Assembly (NCBI RefSeq): GCF_028640845.1
Contig: NC_080546.1
Coordinates: forward strand, 53,021,409-53,085,408
DNA: 64,000 nt
Reading direction: 5' to 3'
Source: Ahaetulla prasina
Taxonomy: Eukaryota > Chordata > Lepidosauria > Squamata > Colubridae
Position numbers and translations under genes: made by a program. Within the stretch, counting starts at the first letter, position 1. The number at the start of each line of letters is the position of its first letter. Below are positions 45,183 to 56,437 of this stretch, piece by piece. The notes beneath the pieces were generated by a model. The model worked only from the letters and a program-made list of their open reading frames with translations, did not search any database and was not told the origin of the DNA.

Positions 45183-46832
45183 TTATAGGATGACAACAGG
45201 ATATACAGGGAATGATGAGCTCTAAAGCCAATCTGTTTGTCTGTGAGGATTTGTTATTTTCAAACAAACCATCAATTTTGCATTTACATTTACTGTACAG
45301 TTTGCTGATGATTCTTAATAAATTGATAATTATCTGATAAGTCTCTTTTCCCCTCTTTATAAATAGAAATCATAAGAGATGTGCCCCCAACCTTTTGGAA
45401 CCATTGTAGTCTAATCAATAAAACAGAAAAGGAAGACTAGTACTAGAGTCCACCAATCTAGGTTACGGATATTAGGTAATCATTACCAGGCACTTTCCTG
45501 GTTTAAGTTGGTTAACTAAATTTATGATTGATTTAATTTGATTTCTCCTTGTGCATTAAAGATACTAAATTGTGCCTCTCATATTTCATCTGGAATGGTA
45601 AAAGTGGGGCACCTTGTGTCTATCCACTGAACATTCTGAGAAGGAAACTGAAACCCAAAATTTTAGAAGAATTCTAAACAAAACAGGCTATATCTTGTTC
45701 CTATATCTTTTCAAGCTAGTTGTGCCTATATATGCAAAATAAGTTTGTTTAATAGAAGCAAACACAAAGTAGCAAATGAGACTTATAACAAATCAATAGT
45801 CAAAGAGACTAAAGTCAGGGAACTGATGTATTTGCTGCGATTCTACTTTAAGAACAGCACTAACTGTAATAGAAAATAATCTTAAAAGAGAAAACCATAT
45901 CTGAACACATTTCAGGTAATTGCCCAGTAGGTTTAAGTTGAGATTGCTCAATATGTGGCCCAAACTGCAAGAATAGCCCGCAGAGTCCTAAAACGTGGCC
46001 CACAGCAACACCGTCCTTGTGATTGCTGGACAAGGACAAAGCACTTTCGAGGCAAGTGACAGGGATGGGGATTCAGTACTAACTGACTCAAAATCAAGCA
46101 TTATATTTATTTCCACCTCTCTGTGAGAGCTCATACAGCCACAACACTTGTCTCTGAATGTGAAGAAAACAAAATCAGATATGGCCATCCAAAATTTGAA
46201 AACCTGGCAAGGAACTCTGAAATAAATACATACTAGGTTAGGAAAAAAAAATAAGGATCTTTACAAGAACTATTTCTAAAGCATGTTTTCTAAAGATGAT
46301 TTTCATTCTGCAGCTGTTCAGAGAAACAGCATGGCCAACAGGTATATGAATTAAGGCTATATGGAAGAATTTCAGCCTCATGGAGATTTTGCAGGCCATC
46401 CATTCCTAACAGCAGGCTAATGCACTTCTATATCCATGAAGCAGCAGGATGAATGCCAGTTCTGTCTGCATTAAAGAAAAAGGTTTCACTTCCACTTCAA
46501 GATCGCTAACTGAAAGCTGAATATGACACACTGTGAGCATCTGCAGAACATTTCCCGCAACCTTGCTTTCCTTCAGATAAAAGCAATTGAGATGGGTCAG
46601 ACATAATTCAGGTTTCCTTAGGTAGCAGGGCAATTAGCACTCTAGTTATAGCAGAACTGCTATTACTAGGAACACTTTAAGACTAACAGTGATAACAGAA
46701 ATATCTTATTCTGTGGCATTTTTAACAATTGCTAACACTCATATCTATAAATGACACATTCTTCTTTAGGAAAAAAACACTTTTTCTTCATAAAATTGGG
46801 CAAATACAAAAAATGATCAATACAATCTAACA
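45183..46832. other. host sequence, nothing recognised
   Basis: A+T-rich sequence. Short hAT-like GTGGCCCA blocks at about 45950-46010. No exon recognised. Confidence 0.5.
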
Positions 46833-46840
46833 CTGTAAGG

Positions 46841-47182
46841 CAGGGGTCTTCAACCTCTGAGCCATGGCCCACTACCGGGACACAGCCTATTTGCAACTGC
46901 ACTGCGTGAGTGGCTGGCTGGTGTGTGCGCATGCGTGCCCAGTCCCACTTGCACATGGCGACCGCTCGAGGCCCCACTCGCACAACTGTTGTGGGTGCTT
47001 GGGGCCCCACTCATGTGAGCGCTCAAGGCTCTACTCACACGAGCGAGCGCTGGCGGCCTTACTCGTGTGAGCATTGCGGGTGCTCTCGGCCCCACTCAAG
47101 TGGGTGCCTGCCCTCCCACAAAACCTCTTTCCCCCTCCCCCCCGACTCCAGACCACCAACTCAGAAAGGTTGGGCAACTCTG
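46841..47182. mobile_element. hAT-type MITE, 342 bp
   Basis: Ends caggggtcttcaacctctga and tcagaaaggttgggcaactctg are imperfect inverted repeats. The flanks ctgtaagg (46833-46840 and 47183-47190) are an exact 8-bp target-site duplication. The interior has imperfect repeats of a CTCACAC/TCATGTGAGCGCTC type unit. Confidence 0.94.
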
Positions 47183-47190
47183 CTGTAAGG

Positions 47191-48386
47191 TACTGCAATC
47201 AATCTGGAGAAAATTAAAGGTAAAAATCACTCTGTAATGAAGAGTATTTCTCCTTACTGTCTTAAGCTAAACAGAAATGCTATAACATGGAACTGATAAC
47301 AATTCTTTGAGCTAACTGCTTTGAATAAAATATAGTTTTCCTGAGGATCATTAACAATATTCTTATTCTTGAAGATAGTTCTAAACTGTTGGATCCATTT
47401 TCTTTCCTGCTTCTGATTCTAATAAAATTCTTATGTGCTTATTGCAAGTAATGAGTGATGAGCTTTCCTTTCGTGTAAAATAAAAGACTTGTTTTAAACA
47501 TGAATAATAGCGTTAGGTAAAAGACTAACTGTGCAGTAGCAATGGAATTAAGCCTTTTAAAATTAGGATGTCTACCTTATAGTTCCAGAGACAGCAAAGA
47601 AAACACTCAGAGGTTATTGATTAATATGTTTAAGTGATGGCAGAATGAGTGATTTAATGGCACTTGATGAAGCAGATTGTGTTTCTGATGAAGTACTGGT
47701 AGGTTGTGCTCAACCAAAATTAGACTTGCTAATTTCAAGGCATTACAAGATTCTTTGGGGATTCTACTGCGAAGGACTAATAAGACTATTCCATTGGAAA
47801 TTGTTAATATTGCCTAATCTCTGTTACTTCAGCTGCATAAAAAGAATATTTGCTGCAGAGCTTGCACTCTGACTGGCATCCTATGCACAGATACAAATTA
47901 TTCTTTCTGCAATCTCACATACTGGGAGGCACATATTTAGTCAAGCTATGGTTTTGAAGTCATAACAGCCCCATATATCTGACTTTGGTTAACATTATGC
48001 TGGATTACATCTGGTTAATATTTAGACTATTATATCATAAGTGGTATAAGTATACCACTCAGAAATCCATGGCTATAAAGTCAAATTGGTGAAAAAACAT
48101 CCTAAAAGATAGCAATAGCAAACAAGTTCATGTTCCTAGAGAATAGGTCCAGATTTTACATGTTCTGCAATTCCTCCCTGCTACCTTTTCCCAGCATTTA
48201 TTGACTGTGGCCATTTTGTCTTTCTTCACAAAAAATAAATGTAAGATATAGTAAGGGCTACAAAGTTTCACTCCATATGGTTTTGAGAGGCACATGACAT
48301 GGATTTTGTAAATTGCTAACATAATTAGTTTGTATTTTAATTTGATTTATTTTCTCTCTTTTAAAATGATGTTTGGTTTATTAGCT
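47191..48386. other. host sequence, nothing recognised
   Basis: A+T-rich sequence with no repeat or conserved coding segment that I recognise. Confidence 0.5.
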
Positions 48387-50867
48387 TGGCACTTGGGACT
48401 TCTCTGGAGTTTTCTTGGGGGTCTTCCTCAACGTTCCTGTCCCTGTCCCTAACTGGCCTGTCCTTGCTTTTGGAGCAGGGGCGGTGCATTCAGCTGTCCA
48501 GTGGCCCGGTTTCCCACACTGAAAACATAGCATAAGTGGGCCACTCAAGAGGCAGAGGCTCCACCATCCTGGCCTCATGGGCACTTCCCATTTCGACCTA
48601 TAGTCATGTAGCTCCACCTCCAGTTCCGTAATTGCTTGGTACCAGGCACCCAAGTGGGGAGGCAAGCCCCGGTAGACACAGGCCTGGTACACCATGCGGC
48701 AAAGGCCTTTCTTAAATTGGTGCACCAGCAGCCATCCTGGCTAACCCCACCGCTTATCGGACAGCAGTTGGAATTCATGGATATAGTCCACGATTGGCCT
48801 GCCTCTTTGCCATAACGCCAGCATCTCTCCCTCCACCTTCTGGGCCATGGTATGGTCTTAAAATCTGTCACGCAATGCCTCCAAGAACAGGCTGACATTT
48901 CCCAATTCCCGGCCATGTTTGCTACATAGGTCGGCCACCCAGTCGGCGGCCTCATCATCCAGCACCACTGCTATGGCCCACTGGGAAGTGTAAAGGTGTG
49001 CATATCAATCCAGGTGGTCTGTGTTGTGGTCCGCCAGCAGCCTGCGGAGCTGGCAATTGAGTCGGACAGCGATGAGGCTGAGGAAGAACATGGGCCAATC
49101 CTGGAAGCTGGGGAAGGCCTGGATGAGGGCTCTGCGTCGGAGGCAGAGGTGGGGCCAGGGCCATTGGGAAGTGATATGCGGACTCTGGAGCCTCCAGAGG
49201 CTGACAGTAGTGAGGCAGAGGAACAGGCTCCTCCTGTTCCTAATGCATGCATGAGAAGAGCTGCCAGAAGACAAGAGCAGCTAAAGCAAACCAACTTGGG
49301 AGTAGGGCCAAGAGATGATTGGCCCCTCTCATAATGTCGTGTCCCACTCCTCCTCTGATGGCCGGGTCGGGGAAGTCCGTATCAAGCGTGGCTTCTGCAG
49401 AGCCTCTGCAGCTTTGCCAAAGTTCTGTCAAAGTTGGATCTATACATTGCATCGTTTCATCCCCAGCTGCCGGTAATCCCAGCTCGTGGCTGGCTTCAGG
49501 TGCACATGCTATCGGAGGGAGGTTCGTTTGCTCGGTTTGTCCGGGCATGGTGCCAAGGCTGGGGGCTGGAGGCATGCCAGGACATTCTTCTGTACTATCA
49601 GTCTCTGGCTGAGATAGCAGGAGATGAGAGGGGCCTGGCTGCGGCGGGGGGGTGGGGCGGTGAGCGAGGCACAACACATAAGGCTTAAAAGACCAGCAAT
49701 GGCGTTTGGGCTTTTTGCCAGAAAACAACATTGATAGCCTTGTCTTGCTGCATTTATTTCTTGTTGACGTCTTCTGTTTTTGAACTTTTGCCAAGAAAAG
49801 CCTTTGGCAGTTTGCCTAATCAGACCAAGGTTGGTGATAAGACTGAAGAATTGTGCTAGGAAGAATTTGCTTTGATTAGTTTGGACTACGCAGAGAATGA
49901 GTTAATTCTCAGCTGTTCTAATAAAGTTTGTTTGTTTTTAAACTGACTGAGTTTACTACTACCTACTTGGGCCTGGGTCACAGCAGTCTATCACCAAGCA
50001 TAAAAAGAGAGCCACCTTATCTGGACTGCCGTCGAACATCACTCACAGCGCTGGGGGGGTTCCAGGGTGGCAGGGCCTCTTACCTATGCCCGACCCCAGC
50101 CGGCCAAGCATGCGCCGGCGGTGGACTAGCAACACTGGGAGGCAACCACTGATGACCACTTCCCCCCTTTGTTGATTCCCCTAGGTAGTAACTCAGGTGT
50201 CCGGCAGTGGAGTCAGGCTCCGGCAGCTGTCCCCTCACGTGCTCCCTAGCACGTTCTTGAACTACCTCCAGTTGCAACTTTGGCCTGGCCAAGCAGAAGA
50301 TGGCAGGTGGAGCCATTGGTTGTTGGGTTGATAGCGGGGGATCTTGGCCAGCTAGCCGGGTCAAATCCCTCCCCCCCGGCTCCCACTGTCCCAGGACCCG
50401 CTGTTTTGTAAACTGGCCTCTCTAAATTTCTCTCAGCCAGTCTATGATTTGGCTGCCCAATGCAGTGGAGTAGCTCCATTCCCCTTCATCGTACTCCTCT
50501 GTCAGGCGCCTCTCCCACCATTGCGTTAAATGGCTACCAGATAGGGTCAGCATGGGCAATGGAAACCCAGAATCTGCAGCCACCGATGAACTCTTCCACC
50601 ATTCCCCTGCATCCCTCATAGACAAAGATGGCTCCTGACTGGCTGTGGGTTGGCTTGAGCCGTCTCATTTTTTGAGACACACATCCAGGGCAGGGTTGTC
50701 TTGTAGTGTTGACAAGGCTTCCAGGATGGATGGCTTCTCAATCACTGCACCATCCATCCCGGCCTCCATTCCCACTGCCATCCTCTGCAGCTTCCCTCCC
50801 TCCTTGCAACTCCAGAGGTTGAGATGCTGGCTAGGTTTGTATGGAAAAATAAGGAGCACTAACTTAC
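48381..50867 (-). pseudogene. Gypsy gag (capsid and zinc knuckle), frameshifted and split
   Basis: The 5' part lies at 50883-49986. After the solo LTR, capsid sequence in mixed frames reads DHLDWYAHLYTSQWAIAVVL, DDEAADW and REL, then AWCTRP/HQFKKGLCRMVYQACVYRGL and LGAWYQAITELEVELHDYRS. The nucleocapsid zinc knuckle CFQCGKPGHWTAEC (CX2C-X4-H-X4-C) is intact at about 48520-48480, followed by a Pro/Lys-rich tail. These are features of squamate chromovirus-like gag, the structural protein that packages element RNA. At least one frameshift near 48720 joins the capsid pieces. Likely the same superfamily as the integrase-chromodomain fragment at 12945. Confidence 0.82.
49022..49985 (+). mobile_element. 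solo LTR of a Gypsy-type element
   Basis: Begins TGTTGTGGTCCGCCAGCAGC and ends CCTGGGTCACAGCA. Near the 3' end AATAAAGTTTGTTTG (about 49920) is a poly(A) signal, and the last 60 bp (CTGACTGAGTTTACTACTAC) look like an R-U5 end. There is no PBS-gag after it and no pol before it, so it is a solo LTR. The flanks gtctg and gtcta match at 4 of 5 bases. Removing the LTR rejoins the antisense gag frame (LVI-DHLD). Long open frames on both strands inside are G+C-driven and not genes. Confidence 0.85.
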
Positions 50868-51011
50868 TGTCACGTTCTGGCATTTAGCAGACAAGAAATG
50901 TAGACAATAAAGTTAATTGGGTACTTTTTATCTGGCAATCTGGAAACCCGGCACAGAGTGACAAACGATAAGGAAAACAAAGTTAGTGCTACTGTGGTTT
51001 AACCCTCCACC

Positions 51012-51184
51012 CAGGGGTGAAAACTAATTTTTTTTGCTACCGGTTCTGTGGGCATGGCTTGGTGGGCATGGCTTGGTGGTCATGTGACCACGTGTGTGTG
51101 TGGCCAACTTGTAAAATGTGGTGAAACTCACGTACAATGCTCTTGTTTAGCAACCAAAACTTGGGGGAAAATTGTGGTCATAAG

Positions 51185-51239
<55 letters not shown>

Positions 51240-51965
51240 TTTTCTTTCTCTTGTCTCTCTCTCCCTTCCTCTTTCTTTCTCTCTCTCTTTCTCTATCTCT
51301 CTCACTCTCTCTCACACGTAAACACACACCCACACATACACACCCCTGGTCTGGGTACATAGAGCCCTTCCTGGGGAGTTTTTCTGCCCAGATGCAGCAG
51401 CAATAGTGGCAGCGGTGGCAGCAGCAGAGCTTGCCTGGGCTCCCCCGCCATTCCGAAACTGTGCTGCGCTGGGGAGTTTTCCTGTGCAGCCATGGTGCCG
51501 ACGGCAGCAGCAGCAGCAGAGCACACCCTACCCTTCAGGGACCTGAAGGTGGATGGCCCAGCCCAGAAATGGTGCGTTACCCATCATGGACTGGATGAGG
51601 GGGTGGGAGGGAAGGCAAGCAGGCGGCAGTCAGCCAAAGGCCCCACAGAAGCCAAGCGCAAAAGCCAAGCGCGCTACGTCCAAAAGGCGAGTGAGCCTTG
51701 CCAGGTCCCCCTGATGTTGAGCACAGTGGTTTTCCCTTCCCCCCCCTTTGCCAGCATTGGCTTACCTTCTAGATCCTCTCCCTGCAGCCCTGCCATGCTT
51801 TCCTCAGTTTCCTGCCTTCCACTTGCTTGCCTTCACACATGGCTGCGGGCTGCAGACTGGTTTGGGGGCGAGGCCAGCCAGAGATTGCTACTGATTCTCC
51901 GAACAGCCCCAATCTCCGCTACCTACTTGCCTAATCAGGTCCGATCTGGTAACATTTCACCCCTG
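51012..51965. mobile_element. hAT-type non-autonomous element, 954 bp
   Basis: Inverted ends caggggtgaaa and tttcacccctg, with flanks cctccacc (51004-51011) and tctccacc (51966-51973), an 8-bp duplication with one mismatch. It carries CTACCGGTTCTGTGGGCATG near the left end and (CTTT)n at 51185-51243. No transposase is present; the plus frame from 51492 to 52334 crosses the element border into the LTR and is spurious. Confidence 0.9.
51185..51243. repeat. (CTTT)n microsatellite
   Basis: About 14 tetranucleotide units, continuing into CTCT-rich sequence to 51315 and CACA-rich sequence to 51345. A long one-sided polypyrimidine tract. Confidence 0.95.
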
Positions 51966-52639
51966 TCTCCACCCCTTAAATGCCCTCTACCCCACCCCCA
52001 CAAAGCCGTGGCCCCACGGTTCCACCCCTTGGCCCCCACCCCATATAATTCCCACCCCTCATGCTGCTATTTTGCCAGCATCTTTGCAGCTGCACAGCTT
52101 TCCATCTGGCACGCCCTGACACATGCTTGTTTCCAGCATGGTAGGTTCCCTGCACCTATGCGCGCTCTGCCATCCATCTGTTTGGCCGTGCATCAGCTGT
52201 GTACGAAGCCCGTGGCCCAGCTGGCCTTCTGTGGGCTCCGTAGATGTAGCAGGCCTTTCGAGGATATGCTTGCTCTCTCTGCAGTTCGGCAGCAGGACCG
52301 CGGAGTATACGACCTCTGCATGGCTCAGCTGTGAGGCTTGTGGGCTGTCGGCAGGTGTTCGGCAGGTGTAGTCCTCAGCAGGGGTGGACATGCGTTCCAA
52401 CTGACACTCTCCTTCCCCGCCTGAATGGCAGCCCTGGCGTGGCTGGCAACCCAGGGCTGACATAGCTTTTAACATTCCCAAACTGATAAACAGGTTGGAG
52501 ACTAGCTCCAGATAAGAAAAAGATTGTTAGTGCAAATTGGGGTCTGGTTTATCTCTTTTGTGAACTCCAAACAATTTTTTTCCTTACAATTTACACACTT
52601 TCTGATTTCAGACCTCCATTTAATGAACATGCGTGATAT

Positions 52640-52905
52640 TATGGGGTGCAAATATGTAACATGTTTGACTACATGTAGCTGATTTTCTATGCAAAGGGGA
52701 GGTTACTTTTATCCTGTGCAATCAACTTTCCTCTTGCATTTTCTTTGTTGTGTTAACTCTAAAAAGGAATGTAACATGAGGTTTGGAGTTCTCCCTCTCC
52801 TTTTTCATAGAGAGATCCCACTTTATCAGGGTATCCCAATAAACTGTTTTTAAATGATCTTCCAACTCGGTTGCTTATTGGGAAGGTAAACCGAGGCAGA
52901 ACCTA
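52640..52905 (+). repeat. possible retroviral-type LTR end
   Basis: Contains CCCAATAAACTGTTTTTAAA (poly(A) signal at about 52839), followed 50 bp later by GGTTGCTTATTGGGAAGGTA. That arrangement resembles an R-U5 end. No paired LTR, PBS or coding sequence is visible, so this is tentative. Confidence 0.3.
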
Positions 52906-53574
52906 GGGCCAGATTTGGCTATCAGTTTCAATCTTGCTTGCAATAAAAACTTTTCTCTAGCTAAGCTATTTTAGTGAGACCTGTGCCAGCTCTAGCTGTT
53001 AGACCAAACTAAGTCATAGGAAATTTGTGGTTTTCTGACAAATTGCAAATTGTAGTCATGGAACTTGAGAAATTTATACAGTATCTTACTCACTCATGCC
53101 CAGTTCCTGGGCATCTCATTTGAAATCCTAAAACTATAATAGGCTAAGAATAATAAATCAAAGCAAACAAATGAATACTTAAATGACCCCATGAAAAACA
53201 CAATTTAAGCCCAAATAATTGAGGGTTGATCTTTACTGTCTGCCTGAATGCCAAAATGTATGACATTCTACCAGCCCTCAAAGGGTGAGCTGTCTGAACA
53301 GATAAAAAGGCTGCAGAAAAGCACTGTCTCTTCCCCCATCTCAAGGAGACAGAATCCAAAACATTTTTCTCTCAAGATAGTTGCACAGGCAGATTAATTC
53401 TACCTGCAAAAAAAAAATGGTATTGGATAACATGGGCTAGTGCCATAAAGGACTTTATAAATCAAAACCAATAATTAGAATTGCATCAGAAACATATTGG
53501 CAATCAATCCAGGGGCCACAAAATACGTGATGCTCTGATGCAGCACTCTAACCGATCAGAAAATGGATTACCAT
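52906..53574. other. host sequence, nothing recognised
   Basis: A+T-rich, no repeat or exon recognised. Confidence 0.45.
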
Positions 53575-53582
53575 GTTCTGCA

Positions 53583-53751
53583 CAGGGGTGGGTTCTACTT
53601 ACCTTTACTACTGGTTCGCATGGGAGCACACATGCGCTTCTGTGCACGTGCAGATCGTCCATGATGATGTCTGGGAGGGGGGGCGGAGCCTCCCGCTGCT
53701 TTTAGTACCAGTTCATAAGAACCGGACTGAACCAGGAGCAATCCACCACTG
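53583..53751. mobile_element. hAT-type MITE, 169 bp
   Basis: Ends caggggtgggttctact and agcaatccaccactg are imperfect inverted repeats. The flanks gttctgca (53575-53582) and gatctgca (53752-53759) are an 8-bp duplication with one mismatch. The interior has CTACTGGTTCGCATGGG and its near-complement. Confidence 0.87.
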
Positions 53752-53798
53752 GATCTGCACCTATGGAAGCTTTCTTCAAAGGCAGTGTCAAATAATTT

Positions 53799-54064
53799 TT
53801 TTTTATTTTTTTTTTGTTTACATTTATACCCCGCCCTTCTCCGAAGACTCAGGGCGGCTTACAATGTATAGGGCAATAGTCTCATTCTATTTGTATATAT
53901 TTACAAAGTCAACTTATTGCCCCCCCAACAATCTGGGTCCTCATTTTACCTACCTTATAAAGGATGGAAGGCTGAGTCAACCTTGGGCCGGGCTCGAACC
54001 TGCAGTAATTGCAGGCTTTGTGTTCTTAATAACAGGCCTTACCAGGCAGAGCTAAACCGGCCTG
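53799..54064 (-). mobile_element. tRNA-derived SINE with a CR1/L2-type 3' tail
   Basis: On the minus strand it begins CCAGGCCGGTTTAGCTCTGC (A-box region) and has GCAGGTTCGAGCCCGGCC (B box) and GGTTGACTCAGCCTTCCATC. It ends AAGCCGCCCTGAGTCTTCGG, then GAAGGGCGGGGTATAAA and an A-run. The tail matches the 3' ends of the LINE fragments at 40771, 41919 and 59625, so that LINE family is the likely mobilising partner. Confidence 0.86.
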
Positions 54065-54975
54065 GTAATGCATAATTGTCAGACACAATCAAGTGGCTCT
54101 GGAACTCAGACTTGGAGGTTCCTTATTGTTGACTCCACTGTAATACAAGAATGTCGCTAGACTGCCTGCTTTCCTTCAGGAAACCAGATATAGGCCCAAG
54201 TGTTTGACTTCATATGGATCCTCCCACCTATAAAATCCAGACTGCCATATCTCTTAACTTCACCCACCAGGACTTCCTTCCTTCAGCTGTTCATTTCACA
54301 ACAGTAATGCAATAAAACCAGTCTTGAGTTTAAGAGGGCATGACTATCTGTTACTTTCAATCCAAAAAGGGCTGCAAACTGATGTACCAGTTCCAGCTGT
54401 GCAAAGGCCACTCCAGGTTTTGCTGTTCAATCAAAAGTTGTGAATCCAAGAGAGCTCTGAAGTCATGGGCCTGTTCCTTCAGGGACGATACTGTATGTCA
54501 CAGTCCAAAACAAGCGTGATTAGGAACTTGGTCTTGCCAGTGACCTATTTCAACATATTTTACCCCATCAAATTCTTATAGCCTTCAGACACCAGGTGGC
54601 CACATTTCTTGTATCCCTTGTTCAACCCATAACAGAGATATGTAACTGAACATTACCAGCATATATTAGATGTCTCATCTCAAACTAAAGAAACAAGCAA
54701 AGCAATGCATTTATATTGCACTTCTCACTGAGGCACAATTTAACAACAGTAAAAATAAATAAACAAGTATTAACCACCAAGTAAAAGTATACAAAAAAAT
54801 TAAAATTAATGCCTACCATAATATACAGTATTTACAATTATAATAAAAATATTGTCACACAGTTATAAAAGGCTCCATGTAACTACTACCTAGTTTTACT
54901 GATTCAATTTACAATAAAATAGCCCTACTAAATAAAAACAGACAGATCTCCATTTGGAACTTCATGGGTTAAACA
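54065..54975. other. host sequence, nothing recognised
   Basis: A+T-rich, no repeat or exon recognised. Confidence 0.45.
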
Positions 54976-54983
54976 GCTTAGAC

Positions 54984-55487
54984 CAGTGGTCCCCAACCTT
55001 TCCAGCTTGATGCCCTGGCACAGGGAGGGAGGGGAGGAGCGTGTGATTGATAGGCTCACACACATGCGCGCAGCTCCATTTTTGCGAGAGGCAGGTGCCT
55101 GCACTGTCCACTTGTGGAAATGGAGCTTCACCCACAAGCAGAGGGCATTTGCGTTCATGCGTGAAGCTCCACTTGCGCAAGCAGAGAGTGCTCACATGCA
55201 AAACTCCATTTGCGCAAATGGAACTTTGTACACAAGCGCCCATTGCTCACATGAGGGGAGTTTTGCACATGAGCATGAGTGCCTTCCACTTAATCGAGTG
55301 GAGCTTCATGCAAGAGCACAAGGGCCCACCCATCGTTCGCAAGAGTAGAGCTTTCCAGCCATGCCCTTGCCTGCCAGTCAGATGAGTGGAGCTTCACACA
55401 CACTTGCTTGTCTATTGTTTGCATGGCCCAGTTTCAAACAGGTGGCAGCCCAATAGTGGACTATAGCCTGGGAGTTGGGGATTCCTG
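54984..55487. mobile_element. hAT-type MITE, 504 bp
   Basis: Ends cagtggtccccaacctttcc and gggagttggggattcctg are imperfect inverted repeats. The flanks gcttagac (54976-54983 and 55488-55495) are an exact 8-bp target-site duplication. The interior is built from imperfect copies of a GTGGAGCTTCA/CTCCATTTGCGCA unit, which explains the overlapping open frames. Confidence 0.94.
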
Positions 55488-55495
55488 GCTTAGAC

Positions 55496-56437
55496 CTGGC
55501 ATTTTGCAGCCCCTGGGCCACATCCAGCCCTTTGGCTATCCTTATTCTGGCCTATGTGAGGTCAGTTGAAAAATTAGAAATCAAATATAAATAAGTTCAC
55601 TGCAGCGGGTAGAAGAAGTCGAGCCAGGTCCAGCTCTGTGCAATTGCCATGTGCTCCTTCAGTTGGCTGGTGGCTGTAGGCGGTGAGAGGAGGAATGCTT
55701 TTCTGTGCCTGCACAACACTCCTCCCTCACCTGAAGCAGCCTGAGGAGGTGGCAATGGTGGTCATCACATGAAGGAACTCAGGCACGGTAACCCACTGCC
55801 TCAGTCAAAGTGTAGCCTTGCAGGTGAGTGGGCAGAACACAGCCAGGAGCTATCAGTTTGGCCCTGCACAACAGTCCCAGTTCCTCATGTGGCCCCTTGG
55901 GAAAATTAATTGCCCATTCTTGGCTTACAGGAGAGAGCCAAATTTAAACATAGGTGTAAGCAAGGGCTTCAGTACTCACCCAGCCATAGAAATGTCCTCA
56001 TTAGGAAGAAGTAAAAACACTGCAAAAGAACATTTCAAACCACTACAAGTAATCCCTGAGGACTACCGAGAGTTTTAATAGGATCAGGTAACTGTGTTCA
56101 CCTAGAGTCCAGTGGAGATCATCTACAAGAGCAAACAATGCCATTTCTTCCCCATATGCAGGTCTGATGCCTTTCTAAAATGGTTTAACATAACAAACGT
56201 CATCTAATTCTCTTCTAACCACCTTTTGTGAAATTTTGCTTTATAAATGGAAAATAGGTAACTGGGCAGAAATTGTATAATACTGCCAGACTGAGAGGTG
56301 GCTTTTTCAGCAGGGATATTCCACTTCTTTAAGACAAAAAGTATTACCACTTCCCTCGAAAAAGCATTAATTATCTTCCAAAATTTATATATGCTACTCA
56401 AAAGAATAAAATATGACAAAAATATGGAATTGTTTAA
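55496..56437. other. host sequence, possible old hAT remnant at the left edge
   Basis: 55500-55580 has CCTGGGCCACATCCAGCCCT, typical of old hAT repeats. The rest is A+T-rich with nothing recognised. Confidence 0.45.

Larger units (their letters stand above)
48387..52462 (-). mobile_element. Ty3/Gypsy LTR-gag remnant, interrupted twice
   Basis: On the minus strand an LTR (52462-50868; TGTCA...TGACA ends) is followed by gag (about 50867-48387), then the element stops with no pol and no 3' LTR. A solo LTR in opposite orientation (49022-49985) splits gag, and a MITE (51012-51965) splits the LTR. The 5-bp word tagct stands at both outer edges (48382-48386, 52463-52467) and may be a target-site duplication, but 5 bp can match by chance. 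Confidence 0.8.
50868..52462 (-). repeat. Gypsy LTR with a MITE inside
   Basis: Starts TGTCAGCCCTGGGTTGCCAG at 52462 and ends GCCAGAACGTGACA at 50868, with inverted 5-bp ends. Without the MITE (51012-51965 and its duplication) it is about 630 bp. The 3' part has ATTAACTTTATTGTCTACAT, in a plausible R/U5 position. Confidence 0.75.

Noticed and set aside
44719..45225. Cys/His/Pro-rich frames resembling metal-binding proteins
   Set aside because: The composition comes from a GCATGC/CACA-rich minisatellite in a MITE and is readable in several frames.
47645..47872. 75-codon plus frame starting MSDLMALDEADC
   Set aside because: No domain, no splice context, A+T-rich surroundings. Length is within chance expectation.
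49005..49794. Several overlapping open frames on both strands (up to 184 codons)
   Set aside because: All lie within the solo LTR, overlap each other, and have low-complexity composition.
51492..52334. 280-codon plus-strand open frame
   Set aside because: It starts inside a MITE and ends inside a Gypsy LTR of opposite orientation, crossing the target-site duplication. It has no domain and a G+C-driven composition.
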